Origin: Flaccisagitta enflata
Lineage: Eukaryota; Chaetognatha; Sagittoidea; Aphragmophora
Reading direction: 5' to 3'
Assembly: GCA_965153355.1 (NCBI GenBank)
Contig: OZ231127.1
Location: 52,452,001 to 52,516,000 of the forward strand
DNA length: 64,000 nucleotides
Shown: piece after piece, positions 22,875-32,622 of the stretch
Layout of the letters: each line of letters begins with the position of its first letter
Numbering within the stretch: the stretch's first letter is position 1
Position numbers and translations under genes: made by a program
The notes under the pieces: model-generated
Databases searched by the model: none
The model's input: the letters and a program-made list of their open reading frames with translations, nothing else
Told to the model about the DNA's origin: nothing

Positions 22875-23443
22875 TAACATTTTCGATAACGCACACTTTT
22901 ATCTCCAAAAATTTTTTGTTAATATAAGATTTAGTCACTGATGAACATGATTTTTCTGTACATTGGGCATCCCGGAGTTCTTCTTATGCTTTGTTCTTTT
23001 CCACGATTCATCTAACCCCTAACCTTGCTAAGTCTAACCCATACCTGAGTATAACAAAAGGGTGCAGACAGATCTAGTTCATCGGTTTTACCTTCCAGAA
23101 CTTTTCAATATAAAATCAAATGTATTTTATATCATAGAGGTAGTACATATACAAAAGGGACAAAAAAAAGAAAAAAAAAAGGAATGAATTGAAGAATGTA
23201 GGAATGAATGGAAAAATGCGGGAAAGAATGTGTGGAGACAAAGTTTTGTTTGCCAGACTGAGACAAAAGGAGGTTTGATACTTTTTGGAAGTGTTTACAT
23301 ATTTAGGTTGAAACATACAATCATGTTCAGTGAAAAGGCAGATACATTCAATATTCTATGAAAGCGAATGTTGGCTTTTATCAATAGTTGTTTTATTTTT
23401 TCATTTGTATCATTTTCTATAATCTTTGGATTGGTTCGCTCAA

Positions 23444-23600
23444 CAGTAAACAAAACAAAACAAAACAAAACAAAGCAAAACAAATAAAACAAAGCAAAGC
23501 AAAACTGAGAGAAACAAAAAAAAACAGAAATTAAAAACAAAAAAAAAACAACAGAAAACAAAAAACAGAAATTAAAAACGAAAATAAAGAAACACATGAT
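23444..23600 (+). repeat. A-rich (CAAAA)n / AAACAGAAATTAAAAAC tract
   Basis: CAAAACAAAA pentamers, then two longer copies of AACAGAAATTAAAAAC. Low complexity inside the LTR element. Confidence 0.8.
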
Positions 23601-24179
23601 AATCTTTTTCTTTGTTATATTGGGTGCCTACTGTGGATACAGTCATTGCAAGAATATCATTTTAACGTCCTGATTAGAGTAAGTTGATACATATGCTTTT
23701 CATTTTTCTTCATTACGATTTTATTTTTGACGACTTTCATCTCAAAGTTCAAAGAGTGGAATTAAAGAGTGAGTGGTGCAAATATTCTGGAAGGCAGAGA
23801 GAGGCGCCAACAAACAACAGATAGATGGACTGACAACTTCTAGGTATGTTTATGGACTGATAGACCGACAGACGGATTTCCACTGAAGGGTCAGATTTAG
23901 GGCTAACATGATGATGTTTTTATGATTTTTGCGCTGATCTAATACAGTTTTGACTAAAACATTCCACTTTCGCTTGCTAAACCAGCAAACCTACTAAGCT
24001 TAGGGTCACGGTACCTGTTGATGGTTTTTGTTTTGGAGAAGAATGATATAACAATATGGGGTAATTTTGTTAAAACAACTTTTCCTTTTACCTTCTTCCT
24101 TTCCTTTTTCTAAAAACAGTTAGGTGGTTAATGGTTACTGCCGATCTGTTCTTTTCTTTTTAGTCTCTTTGGCTGGGTG

Positions 24180-24545
24180 TGGGGTGATGGTACTGACCAT
24201 ATTGTCTTCCCTGCGTTTCTAGCACTGGAAATCTCTCCCTTGACCGGAAGTCCGGTTGAGGTACCTACCACAGTGGGTTATCTGTGGCTACGGCAAGGGC
24301 AGTAGGGGGGCCTAGCGGGTCGAGCCCTGTAGGCCCGCTCAGTGCACCTCTCTGCTTCTGCACGGCACGAGGTGTGTTGGGACTAGGTCCGGTGGTCGGG
24401 TTGGCCGGGTTGTGAGTGCAACCCACAGGGTGGAAGTGCAGCAGAGTCGAGTGACTCATGAGGCCCATCGGGTAATGGGACAATTTTACCCACGGTTTCA
24501 GGTTTACTTCATAGGGTGGAGAGCCTTAGGCCTTAGGTCTTAGGT
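24180..24545 (+). other. GC-rich block with several hairpins, inside the LTR element
   Basis: Much richer in GC than the rest of the element. Visible stems: CCTTGACCGGA/TCCGGTTGAGG at 24238-24261 (with G-U pairs), CCTA..GGG/CCC..TAGG around 24312-24334, and GGGTTG/CAACCC at about 24406-24424. It closes with tandem CCTTAGGTCTTAGGT. It could be a packaging or leader RNA structure or an unrelated captured RNA. No known RNA family is recognised. Confidence 0.4.
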
Positions 24546-24674
24546 CTTAGGTACAAAAATACCTTTGAACAGACTGTCATGACACTGAAGACGGCATTCA
24601 AGGTAGGACGCCATACTTTGACGAGATGACTGACATAAACCATGTGGCGTATACATCGTGACATACTGACGGAC

Positions 24675-24678
<4 letters not shown>

Positions 24679-24757
<79 letters not shown>

Positions 24758-24822
24758 GGAGAGAGACAGCGAGAGAGAGTCAGGGTGAGAGAGAGAGACA
24801 GAGACAGAGACGGAGAGAGAGA

Positions 24823-24889
<67 letters not shown>

Positions 24890-24890
24890 G
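24679..24890 (+). repeat. (AG)n tracts
   Basis: Two AG runs, at about 24677-24757 and 24829-24886, separated by AGAC-rich spacer. Confidence 0.95.
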
Positions 24891-24986
24891 TGCAGACTGG
24901 TTAGAAACAAATGGACCCGCAATCCGACAGACGCGAGAATGCGTACAACCAAATGACAGACTGTAGGACAAATGAAAAGTGGAAGG

Positions 24987-25071
<85 letters not shown>

Positions 25072-25170
25072 TAGAAACAAACGGACCCTTAAACCAACGG
25101 ACGCGAGACTGCGTGCAACCAAAATGACGGACAGAAGGACAAATAAAAAGCGGAATAACAAGGGAGATAG
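24891..25170 (+). repeat. tandem duplication of an AG-linked about 100-bp unit
   Basis: TTAGAAACAAATGGACCC...GCGAGAATGCGTACAACCAAA at 24900-24975 is repeated at 25070-25150 with about 85% identity. An (AG)n run (24990-25068) separates the copies. Confidence 0.75.
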
Positions 25171-25925
25171 AGGGAAGAGCAGAATTCCATGTGTTTTTCA
25201 TTTTCTATCGAGGTGAGGTATAGCGTGTAGCCGTGTACAAACGATAAATAACACATGGAAATTTCTTTGGTTTAATGATGAAAAGGATTTATTGATCTAA
25301 CCATGAAACTCAGTTTTTTTTAATTTCTCGTGATATTAACCAAATTCTTTTTAATTTAGATAGGTTATCATCACAAATGTTAGTGAATCAGTCTTACGTT
25401 CTATTTTCTTTTTTTTGTATATTTTTTTTGCAAAATCAACTGTCCAAATTCAGCAAAGTTCAAGCCAAAGCCAAAGCTCAAGATTTAGGATTGACAGACA
25501 ATTTGACTGTACCCCATTGATAAAAAAAAATACTATCAAAGTAAGAATAAAGGAACAAAGTTGAGTAAGGATATATGTCAATAGATATAAAAACAAATGT
25601 AAGGATGAATGTAAAGATTAATAATATCAGTGCAGCACAAATCTATGATTATCTAAACGACAGGAAAGCACACACATTTACACAATGGTAGAGGATGAAA
25701 ATTTGGCTTGTCATAGCGACTACAAAAAAAAAAAAAAAAATCTGAAAGAAAAAAAAAACGGAAAAAAAGGAGGAAGATTATGACAAATAAATGAAATAAG
25801 CTCGGAGATTGCAATGTTAATCTAATGCTTAAAAATTTGCCATGCTTTACACTTCTCTTTGCAAAAAAAAAAAGATGGGAAATATGAATTCGGAGATTGG
25901 GCAGTCAGCAAGAAGACTGCTGTAC

Positions 25926-26059
25926 CCTGATGAATATTCTTTCCAACAAATCCAGCACAGCCTTGCTCACATGCAGCTGGTTGGCTCCGCTGGGGTAGAA
26001 TGGCTCACGCAATTCATCATCCACATATTTTTGCACAATTTGCACAATCACCACCAAAC
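25926..26059 (-). pseudogene. exon-like coding stretch, antisense within the LTR element
   Basis: On the minus strand a pyrimidine-rich acceptor (TTAGTTTTTGACAG) precedes 134 bp that are open in one frame and end at G|GTACAG, a possible donor. The 44 codons read like a real globular protein; the middle is KYVDDELREPFYPSGANQL followed by HVSKAVLDLLERIF. I do not recognise the family. A stop follows at 25907-25905 if the donor is not used. It may be a fragment of a host gene captured by the retroelement, or chance. Confidence 0.35.
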
Positions 26060-26355
26060 CTGTCAAAAACTAATTCAGTACATTTTGATATATTAAGTTT
26101 TGTTTTTTTTTCTGCTGCATTTCTATGAATGAAATAAAAGTATATACATACAGAACTGATTGACCATTCCTACATCTATCCAAACCAACAACTGAAACTT
26201 CAATGAAGACATGGAAAAGATGGGAAGAATTTGTTCGACATGATATGTGCATTGTTGAATTGTTTTATTATTGCAATGTACCTTATTTTGACATGATTTG
26301 TGTATCATGTGATTATTTCGTATCCTATAAAATGTAAAATTTTGGTCAGAGGACA

Positions 26356-26779
26356 TGTAATGGTTCAGGGGTTACTACGTTTAGAATTTTACATTTTCTA
26401 TCCATGAATCATTTCTTTTGCGGTTATACAAGAATCAAGAAATTTGAACTTTAGATTATCAAATACAAAAACAAAGTATAAAAACTTTGGACACGATGAT
26501 GTGGCAGAGATTTCCAAAATTAAAACCTTTCTCATTTCTTTCTTTGGTTACAAATAAAATGTAAGAAGTTGAGACCTGCTTTCTTCCATGCAACATAATC
26601 AATTGGACGCACGTCCCCTTTAGAGACTGGTTAGGCCATGCTACTACATCTTATGAAGCTTTTTAGTTACATGTTAGCAGATATATCACTTATAAATGGT
26701 TTATTGGGTTTTTGTAGGGTTAGGCTGATATAGGTTGTCACCATGTCTTGAATTGGCCCAAAAGGCTTTGTTCACTACA
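26356..26779 (+). repeat. 3' LTR
   Basis: Same length as the 5' LTR. The differences seen are A for G just after the TATA box and T for C in GCTTTTCAG. The sequence just upstream (GGTCAGAGGACA) is a poor polypurine tract. Confidence 0.92.
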
Positions 26780-27563
26780 CTTTGGTAATGAGGGAGCCAA
26801 TATGTTGTAGGACAAGGAGCTCAAGGCCAAACAAAAAGAAATTCATCAAATTGAAGCAGATTTTTCAAAGTCTCAAAGAGAGATCATGAAAGACAGTGGA
26901 TCAGACAAGCTGGCAAGAGATACAGCCAAAAATAAACTGATTTCTTTATGTGTGCAAAATGGAACAAAACACAAGTTTATTGCACCGCTCTCATCTCAAG
27001 CTGAGGTTTAAAAGTGCTTTGACAAAATCAAAAAGGGGATTGAGGCAGATCAATTGGCTATTCTGCGCCAAAAAGTGAAGTAGAAAAAGGCTTTGTTTTC
27101 AGAAATGCCAAATGATTTTGTCTATTTCAAGCAGTACAATATCACAGCCAAACTGATGTATGAAAATCTGCTTGCTTTGCACTCAGTTGACCTATCTGAC
27201 CAAGAGGTTATTACTGAAGAAGATCTCTATGTGGCTTCTGAGTCAGTAGATACTCAGTCTGCCAGTAAGCAAGCTAAGAGGTCAAGGGTACCTGTGGAGG
27301 AGCATCAGCAACAAGTTAGCATTTGTGTGCAAGCTCTCACTTCTCTGAAAACAAAAGCAAATGATCATCAAGGAAAAACATATTGGATCCATCCCAATGA
27401 TGAAGTTTTGGATAACTTTGAAAGGAAATGCATCCTTGAAATCAGGCGTTCAACAACATTGGTTAAAAATGTAAAAAGAAAAGATTTGGTTTTTGCCCTT
27501 CTCAATCTTGAGATTGTTGAAGCCATGTGGGGACAACTAATTGGCTCAGATGGGGCTGAATAA
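26780..27563 (+). pseudogene. 3' part of the decayed unknown gene
   Basis: Continues the frame interrupted at 21305: AFGNEGANML, a stop, then ELKAKQKEIHQIEADFSKSQ, REIMKDSGSDKLARDTAKNK and LISLCVQNGTKHKFIAPLSS. Stops at about 26805, 27009 and 27080 disable it. From 27093 the frame is open to the natural-looking end at 27563 (MFSEMPNDFVYFKQYNITAK ... LNLEIVEAMWGQLIGSDGAE). The acidic/coiled character at 26815-26940 suggests a coiled coil. I see no zinc finger, DDE triad or other known motif. It lies between the TIRs of the TA-flanked element, so it could be that element's cargo. Confidence 0.6.
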
Positions 27564-28280
27564 TGGTTAAAAGTGCCATCTACACACACTGCAGGGCGCG
27601 GAACTCTTTGAGAGAGCTTATGAGTTTCAAAAACATTGTGGGAGAACAATCATTTATAGTCATATTACGTTATACAAAAACTGGCATAGAAAAAGTCTCC
27701 CTGTTAGTGTCCCATGCTTTGGTTTTCCCCATTATGCATTTTATTAGGCAGTTTCACGTGTGCAATTTTTTGACAATCACACAAATAAAAACACATATTT
27801 TCTATCTTTGCTAATCCAAATTGTTTGCTTGATCATTGGATCTCATATTCAAGAATCTTACTCAGTTGCGTTTGGCATCAAAGCTTTTTTCATAAACTCT
27901 ATTGTTTTATGCAATATTTATTTCTGAATAATAGTTGATGTGATTACAGATGTATACATGAACTGAAAAAAATATCTGAACTTTTTTCTTTCATCTTCTT
28001 TCAATTGATGAGGTTTTGATCAATTCAAATTACAGAACAGACAGAACAGTTAGAAAAACACAGTACTAATTGAAATGCTCATGAATCATACTGTAATTGT
28101 GTAATATTTACTATTCTTTTTCTAGGTTAAAGAAGCTTCTTTTCTAAAATGAAAAAATGTAATCTTTGCCTTTAAAGGCATGAAATAGTACATGAAAACT
28201 TTAGTAAGTAATGTATTTTTACTTAAAAACCAATATTTCCACTCAAAAACGCTATAAAGATACTGAAAATATGGTTGTTT
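27564..28280. other. no recognised feature
   Basis: AT-rich interior of the TA-flanked element downstream of the pseudogene. No frame worth calling. Confidence 0.45.
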
Positions 28281-28488
28281 TTGTTTTTTGGGCCTGCCCA
28301 GGGGTTTTTTTCTAGGCACAGCCCCCAAATTGGTACAGACCCTAATATTTTGAGTCTACTGAGCTTAAAAAAGGGTAGCAAGCTCATTTTGTTAGATGAC
28401 CCCTTCTCGTACTCCCTTACTTAAGATTATGAGGAGAGAGCCTGGAATGCTCTCTCAGAAAAATTACTAAAGAAAGGCCTGGTTATAA

Positions 28489-28728
28489 CCCAGACCATTA
28501 GATTCAGCAGAAAATTTTACCTATTCTAGACTACAAGAACAGCTATGTCAGACAATTATTTTAGGTTCTATGGCCATTTAAAGTTTTTAAGGACAATTGT
28601 CCTAAATCATTTTGAGACAATTGTCCTTAAAAACTTAAAATAGCTGTAAAACCTAAAATAATTGTCTGACTAAGCTGTTCTTGTAGTCTAGGATAGGTAA
28701 AATTTTCTGCTGAATTCAATGGTCTGGG
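28489..28728. mobile_element. 240-bp hairpin MITE, TSD TTATAA/TTAGAA
   Basis: The element is an almost perfect inverted repeat from CCCAGACCATT to AATGGTCTGGG, with arms of about 115 bp and a short centre (ATCATTTTGA). It lies in the right TIR of the TA-flanked element. The left TIR lacks it and reads GTGTTATAACCAGG, so the empty site is known and the duplication is six bases with one later change. Confidence 0.85.
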
Positions 28729-28734
28729 TTAGAA

Positions 28735-28903
28735 CACTCCATATTGATGTCTTCATGCACTTTGATTTCACGAGTTATTTCTTTTGACAGCCAAATATGT
28801 TCAAGGAATTAAGTATCTTTTAATAAAGTTAGATATAAAAAATGAAATTAAAGTAACAAAAATTGATCCTCCAGTTTTAGTCGGGTTTGCTCGGAAGGTA
28901 CTG
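28735..28903 (-). repeat. right TIR of the TA-flanked element
   Basis: The reverse complement begins CAGTACCTTCCGAGCAAACC-CGACTAAAACTGGAGGAT and tracks the left TIR to GACATCAATATGGAGTGTT, where the hairpin MITE interrupts it. Confidence 0.8.
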
Positions 28904-28905
28904 TA

Positions 28906-28988
28906 GGTCATTCTTAGTTATTCTAAGTCAATCTATATCGTTATGTAAGTCTCGCACGCGACTAATAGGTGTTGGCCTTGTTTTTTCA
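28906..28988 (+). mobile_element. end of an H-type repeat (AGTCATT body)
   Basis: AGTCATT-like words, then CTCGCACGCGACTAATAGG and TGTTGGCCTTGTTTT. Its other part lies left of the TA-flanked element, near 18270-18302, so the big element interrupts this repeat. Confidence 0.55.
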
Positions 28989-29194
28989 ATCTTTTGTTTT
29001 TGTAGAAGCTTTTTGTATCTGCTTGCTATTTCTATACAAATTGAGTTAAAACCCTGGCATGGGATTGACGTCGAACGAAAAAAAAAAACTTACATATTTT
29101 AGCTCTTCAAAATCCTTTTTAGAAAATTCAGATATTTGATGAATTCATCGTTGATTGAGGATGATCTTTGTCAGCTGGTAAATTCATCCCAAAT

Positions 29195-29265
29195 CTTTAG
29201 ACGCATGCATGCAACTCTACAACCCGTTTTGTCTGTTCATAGGTCCGTCCGACCAAGGGCGTATT
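29195..29265 (+). mobile_element. H repeat fragment
   Basis: AGACGCATGCATGCAACTCTA-CAACCCGTTTTG followed by GGTCCGTCC. The start and minisatellite survive but the 3' end is missing. Confidence 0.55.
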
Positions 29266-29430
29266 AGAGCAAAGATTTTTGGGACAGCAAGCCCTTATAT
29301 GCGTCCCAATGAATTATGTGTCCCAACGAAATAATTGGTAAGATTTCCCTTTTATTTATGTCAAATTAGAGTGTGAGGTATTTGTGTAGGGGGATGGGGC
29401 TATCTGGGACACAACAACATTTTTCAATTT

Positions 29431-29628
29431 AACAAGGCCGGATAAACGGCTACCCCAGTTGCGTGCGGGTGGGCAGAGGCTGAATTTGAGGTCACTTGAT
29501 CATTTGGGCAGGAGTGGTGAGGCCAAAGACCGCAAAGATCCAAAAAAAGTAAAGTGTGACGGAAGGACCAACGGACGGACGGATGGACGGACGGACGAAC
29601 CAACGGACTGACAAAGCGGGGTGTAGAG
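29431..29628 (-). mobile_element. H repeat (GTGC subfamily), main part, interrupted by the hAT element
   Basis: AACAAGGCCGGATAAACGGC start, AGTTGCGTGCGGGTGGGCAG inner block, (GGACGGAC)n, then GCGGGGTGTAGAG. The remaining terminal hairpin is at 35541-35565, beyond the hAT element. Confidence 0.9.
29621..29628 (+). repeat. left target-site duplication GTGTAGAG
   Basis: Eight bases identical to 35541-35548. They flank the TAGG...CCTA ends of the hAT element. Intact H repeats contain this octamer once, before TCGCGTAGC. Confidence 0.95.
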
Positions 29629-29831
29629 TAGGATGGCTTAAAGTGGTGCCATTTTCAAACCTCATGACGCCCGCGGAGAAAATAAGACCATTTCCATCGT
29701 AAATGAGAATTCCCAAATCTGAAGGTGATTGGTTAAACTTTGCTCATACCCGCCACCCCCCCCCCCCTAATTTGAGAGATGGTGCATTTTCTAATGATTC
29801 CTATTTCAAGTGGTTGCTTTAAAAGCTCATA

Positions 29832-29942
29832 GCTCCCAAACGAATTGAGCTACTGACCTCATCTTGAGCTCATTTTAAAGAGCAGACAAAGCTCTTTAAA
29901 ATGAGCCTAAGTTGAAGTCTGTAGCTCAATTTGTTTAGGAGC
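29832..29942. repeat. subterminal hairpin 1 (52-bp arms, 7-nt loop)
   Basis: Arms 29832-29883 and 29891-29942 pair with about 8 mismatches around the loop AGACAAA. The inner stem CTCATTTTAAAGAGC is perfect. Confidence 0.9.
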
Positions 29943-30012
29943 GAGAGTCTTCCAAAGTTGATGCTTCGTATGAGAAAAAAGATGCATTTACCCCTCTCTT
30001 TGTAGACCTGTA

Positions 30013-30123
30013 TATTCTAAACGAATTGAGCTACTGACCTCAACTTGAGCTCATTTTAAAGAGCAGACAAAGTTCTTCAAAATGAGCCCAAATTGAAGTC
30101 TGTAGCTTGATTCGTTTAGGAGC
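30013..30123. repeat. subterminal hairpin 2
   Basis: Arms 30013-30064 and 30072-30123, same loop AGACAAA, same sequence family as hairpin 1. Confidence 0.9.
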
Positions 30124-30157
30124 GACAGTCTTCCAAAGTTGACGTTCTTTAAAGAAC

Positions 30158-30322
30158 AAGTGATGTGGTGTTACAATATTGTTGCAGATGGTTGGGCAGG
30201 GGCGTCCAACACCAGACTCACCAAAGCCCCACCCCTCAGCCCCCCTCACATTCTCATATAAATGCGCGTTTTCGACTCAAATGACAGACGGACAGCCCCT
30301 TATAGAGTTGCGTGTTTACAAC
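30158..30322 (+). mobile_element. V repeat (H-like) nested in the hAT element
   Basis: ACAATATTGTTGCAGATGG, TTGGGCAGGGGCGTCCAACA, a middle, GACAGACGGACAGCCCC, then TATAGAGTTGCGTGTTTACA-ACTAAAAGG. The last part can fold (AGTTG/CAACT) directly before AAAA, like the end of an H repeat. Related copies at 55336-55545 and 60178-60372. Absent from the other TIR side, so a later insertion. Confidence 0.65.
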
Positions 30323-30444
30323 TAAAAGGAAAGCTTTGAACTTAGACATGCATCTATTGAAATACTAGCTTTCATTATAAACATGAATCACAGGAATTCA
30401 AATACAAACTCCAAAACATTACAATGCAAATACGAAAGAAGTCT

Positions 30445-32114
30445 TTAGTTTGATGCCAATTTTTTACATTCCTGATGAATCACTCGAATTTTTCCGTCTC
30501 GTTTTTCTGCTGACGTTGTTGTGGCTGCAACACTTGACATGTCGCGGATTATTCGTTCGGTTGTGACGGAATTGCTGCTGATGTCCAGATGTAACTTCTC
30601 GCCGATGTATTCTCTAAGTTGATCATCTGTCTTCGACTTTGTGAATGGTGGTTCATAAATCAAAATATTCTCTGATTCACCTTTGAATTCGATGTAATCA
30701 TTTGCATCATAATTTGGTGCTGGCTTTATGAAAACTCTCTGTCTTTTAAATGAGCATTTTTTTTCTTTCTTCAACCTCAGCTGCTCTTCTTCTGCCAGCC
30801 TTTTTGTACGTTCATCATGTCTTATCCTTAGTATTTGCTCAACTGCCTGTGACCTTATCTCCTGTCTTGAATCTGCCAGTGCTGCAAGGAGGACATTCTC
30901 TGGATGTAGCCAATATGTTCCGTTTTCAAAAATAGGCTTGATTGTATCCTGTGTCTTCTTGTCAAAGTTTAGCAGTTCCTTCATCCATTCATGGACATGT
31001 TGAGGAGCTTCTGTCACATTGGGGTATCTTCTTGCTTTAAACCATGGGCTTGCGTAGGCTCTCACAGTGAACTCAGCTAAAAGCTTCAACTTTTGCGATG
31101 GTTTTTTCTTTGAAATGTAAAGGGCAAGAATGCGTTGGCCTAACGTTAACCAACGAGAATGACACAATGGCCCTAGCTTTTGACCAACAAGACGACTTGG
31201 AAAGATCCCTGTAATTACTGCGTGGCAGAGGTGGTAAAATGTAATTTGATCATGACTGAAATTTTTCTTTATCTCATCTTCACTGTAAATTGGAAACGAC
31301 TCACAACTTATTTTTTCAAAACTTGCTGCCTTAGGAATATTCTCCATGTTCTGCAACTCGATTCCCAACGCTGACTTGAAACTGCCCGGACCGCTAGTCT
31401 CCCCTGCTTCTTTTTGTACTATCTTCCGTAACGGCAACTCAAGGAGGTGCATCAAACAAACAGTCCACTGGAAACTTTTCTCACAAAGCGCTTCTAACCA
31501 AGAAAATGATCCATCTTTAAATCCCGTGTTGCTATTTGTCGAATCTCCGCAAATGAACTCAATTTCTCTGATTGCAATTCCTTTCTCTATCAATTTGGCT
31601 TTGACTGCTTCAGCTTCATCCTTGCCGCAGCCGCTTTCTGGTATAAACTCTCCAATGAACGACTTATTCTGCATATCCACCAGGACAACATGTTCCCTTT
31701 TATTTATTACGTTTCTAGGTTTTCTTTGGGGGTTAAAAACTTCCCTTTCCATAGTTTCAGTCTTCTTTCCGTCCCACGAAATTGCTATGGTCGGTGGTAA
31801 TTGCTTGGAACTGAGCTCTTTTAACATTGCATTTTCCTGGTATGTAATCTTTGATCTGCGGAAGGAGTAACTTCTGTCCTTGTCTGGGTCTAACTCAGGA
31901 GCAACTTTGGCTGCATCGCGGAAAGCATTTGTTGCATATTTTGCTAGCTGTCTTGAAGACGCAAGTGCACTTATTCCATAACTGAGGAGATTTGGTATTT
32001 TCAATGTATTGTTCTTCCTCTTTGTAACTAACTTTTTCTCCTCGACATATGTCTTATCTTTACTCTCATCATCTAAATCTTCCACATCTTCGCTATCTGA
32101 CTCCTCCAAATGTC
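30445..32114 (-). CDS. hAT-like transposase, last exon (about 555 codons)
   Basis: Encodes the catalytic half of the element's transposase. In order on the minus strand: an acidic linker (HLEESDSEDVEDL), then AISWDGKKTE with the first catalytic Asp (codon 31774-31772), FICGDSTNSNTG with the second Asp (31545-31543), a CxxH block (WTVCLMHLLELPLRKI), SRWLTLGQRI (the RW motif, about 31170-31147), then a basic C-terminus ending KKLASN. These match the hAT D, D, CxxH, RW order. The distal Glu and the hATC dimer patch are not obvious. The exon starts after the acceptor TTTCATAG|GA. The preceding (CT)n tract is intron, so the serine/leucine frame upstream is not protein. Recurrent uncharacterised invertebrate proteins have this layout. 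No stops interrupt it. Confidence 0.85.
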
Positions 32115-32119
32115 CTATG

Positions 32120-32214
<95 letters not shown>

Positions 32215-32622
32215 AAGACAGACAGACAGACAGATAGACAGATAGACAGACAGACAGACAGATAGACAGACAGACAGAGAGATAGACAGACAGAGAGATA
32301 GACAGATAGATAGACGGACCAACAGAGGGAGATATACAGAGACAGTAGGGTAGACAGACACAGGCAAAGAAATAGGGATCGACACAGAAAGATATACCAA
32401 GAGACTGACAAAGAAAGATCAATGTTAAGATAGGAAGGAAGAAAGATAGAAAGACATAGCTTCAAATTAAAGGTTGAAATTAGGAGGATGTGGGATATTT
32501 GGTTAGTCTATGTTTTTACTGTGATGACCAAGAGGTTGAATAACTATTCTCACTACCCTTTTGATATACTGCGTCTATTCGTCCAGCGGAAACAAAAGAT
32601 AACTTGAATGATATCAACCAAC
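32115..32622 (-). other. intron of the hAT gene containing (CT)n / (CTGT)n tracts
   Basis: Donor GAAAGAG|GTTGGT at 32623/32622 and acceptor TTTCATAG at 32115. Splicing joins phase 1 to phase 1, giving ...FERGHLEESD. The pyrimidine-rich minus strand of the microsatellite (32127-32345) sits immediately before the acceptor and may serve as its polypyrimidine tract. Confidence 0.75.

Larger units (their letters stand above)
21306..26779 (+). mobile_element. non-autonomous LTR retrotransposon, 5474 bp
   Basis: Two 424-bp direct LTRs (TGTAATGG...CACTACA) differ at two positions by eye. They are flanked by the 4-bp duplication CTTT (21302-21305 and 26780-26783). A TGG-starting primer site touches the 5' LTR. 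The 4.6-kb interior has no gag, protease, reverse transcriptase, RNase H or integrase frame. It contains simple repeats, a GC-rich structured block and an antisense exon-like stretch. A 4-bp duplication and TG...CA ends fit Ty3/gypsy-type integration. This is a LARD-like derivative that must have been moved by another element's enzymes. LTR identity says it is young. Confidence 0.9.
18305..28903. mobile_element. long-TIR DNA element flanked by TA, about 10.6 kb with nested insertions
   Basis: The left end (18305-18500) and right end (28735-28903, inverted) start CAGTACCTTCCGAGCAAACC and stay alignable for almost 200 bp. Shared subterminal blocks, such as AAGGGAGTACGAGA and AAAAAACCCCTGGG, reach about 19290 and 28290. 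TA lies directly outside both ends (18303-18304, 28904-28905). Without the element the flanks join as ...GATTATGCTAGGTCATTCTT..., which fits the AGTCATT repeat on both sides. Inside are X copy 2, a broken gene of unknown family, an LTR element and a MITE. Without those it would be about 3.5 kb. CAG ends and a TA duplication suggest Tc1/mariner-like transposition. The unknown gene may be its cargo or its own protein. Confidence 0.65.
29629..30145 (+). repeat. left TIR of the hAT element
   Basis: Colinear with the reverse complement of 35025-35540: GTGGTGCCATTTTCAAA, CATGACGCCCGCGGAGAAAA, CATACCCGCCACC plus C-run, two hairpins, and GAGCGACAGTCTTCCAAAGTT at the inner border. Small indels only. 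Confidence 0.92.

Noticed and set aside
21306-26779. LTR pair as a large segmental duplication
   Set aside because: Copies are exactly 424 bp, start TG and end CA, are flanked by CTTT on both outer sides, and a primer site follows the first copy.
27093-27563. The open 156-codon frame as an intact small gene
   Set aside because: The coding character continues upstream through several in-frame stops to 26784 and then across the LTR to 20769, so it is the tail of a pseudogene.
32115-32400. N-terminal 95 residues of the long frame ending at 30445
   Set aside because: They translate the (CT)n and (CTGT)n intron. A good acceptor at 32115 and matching phase with the exon ending at 32623 show that the exon starts later.
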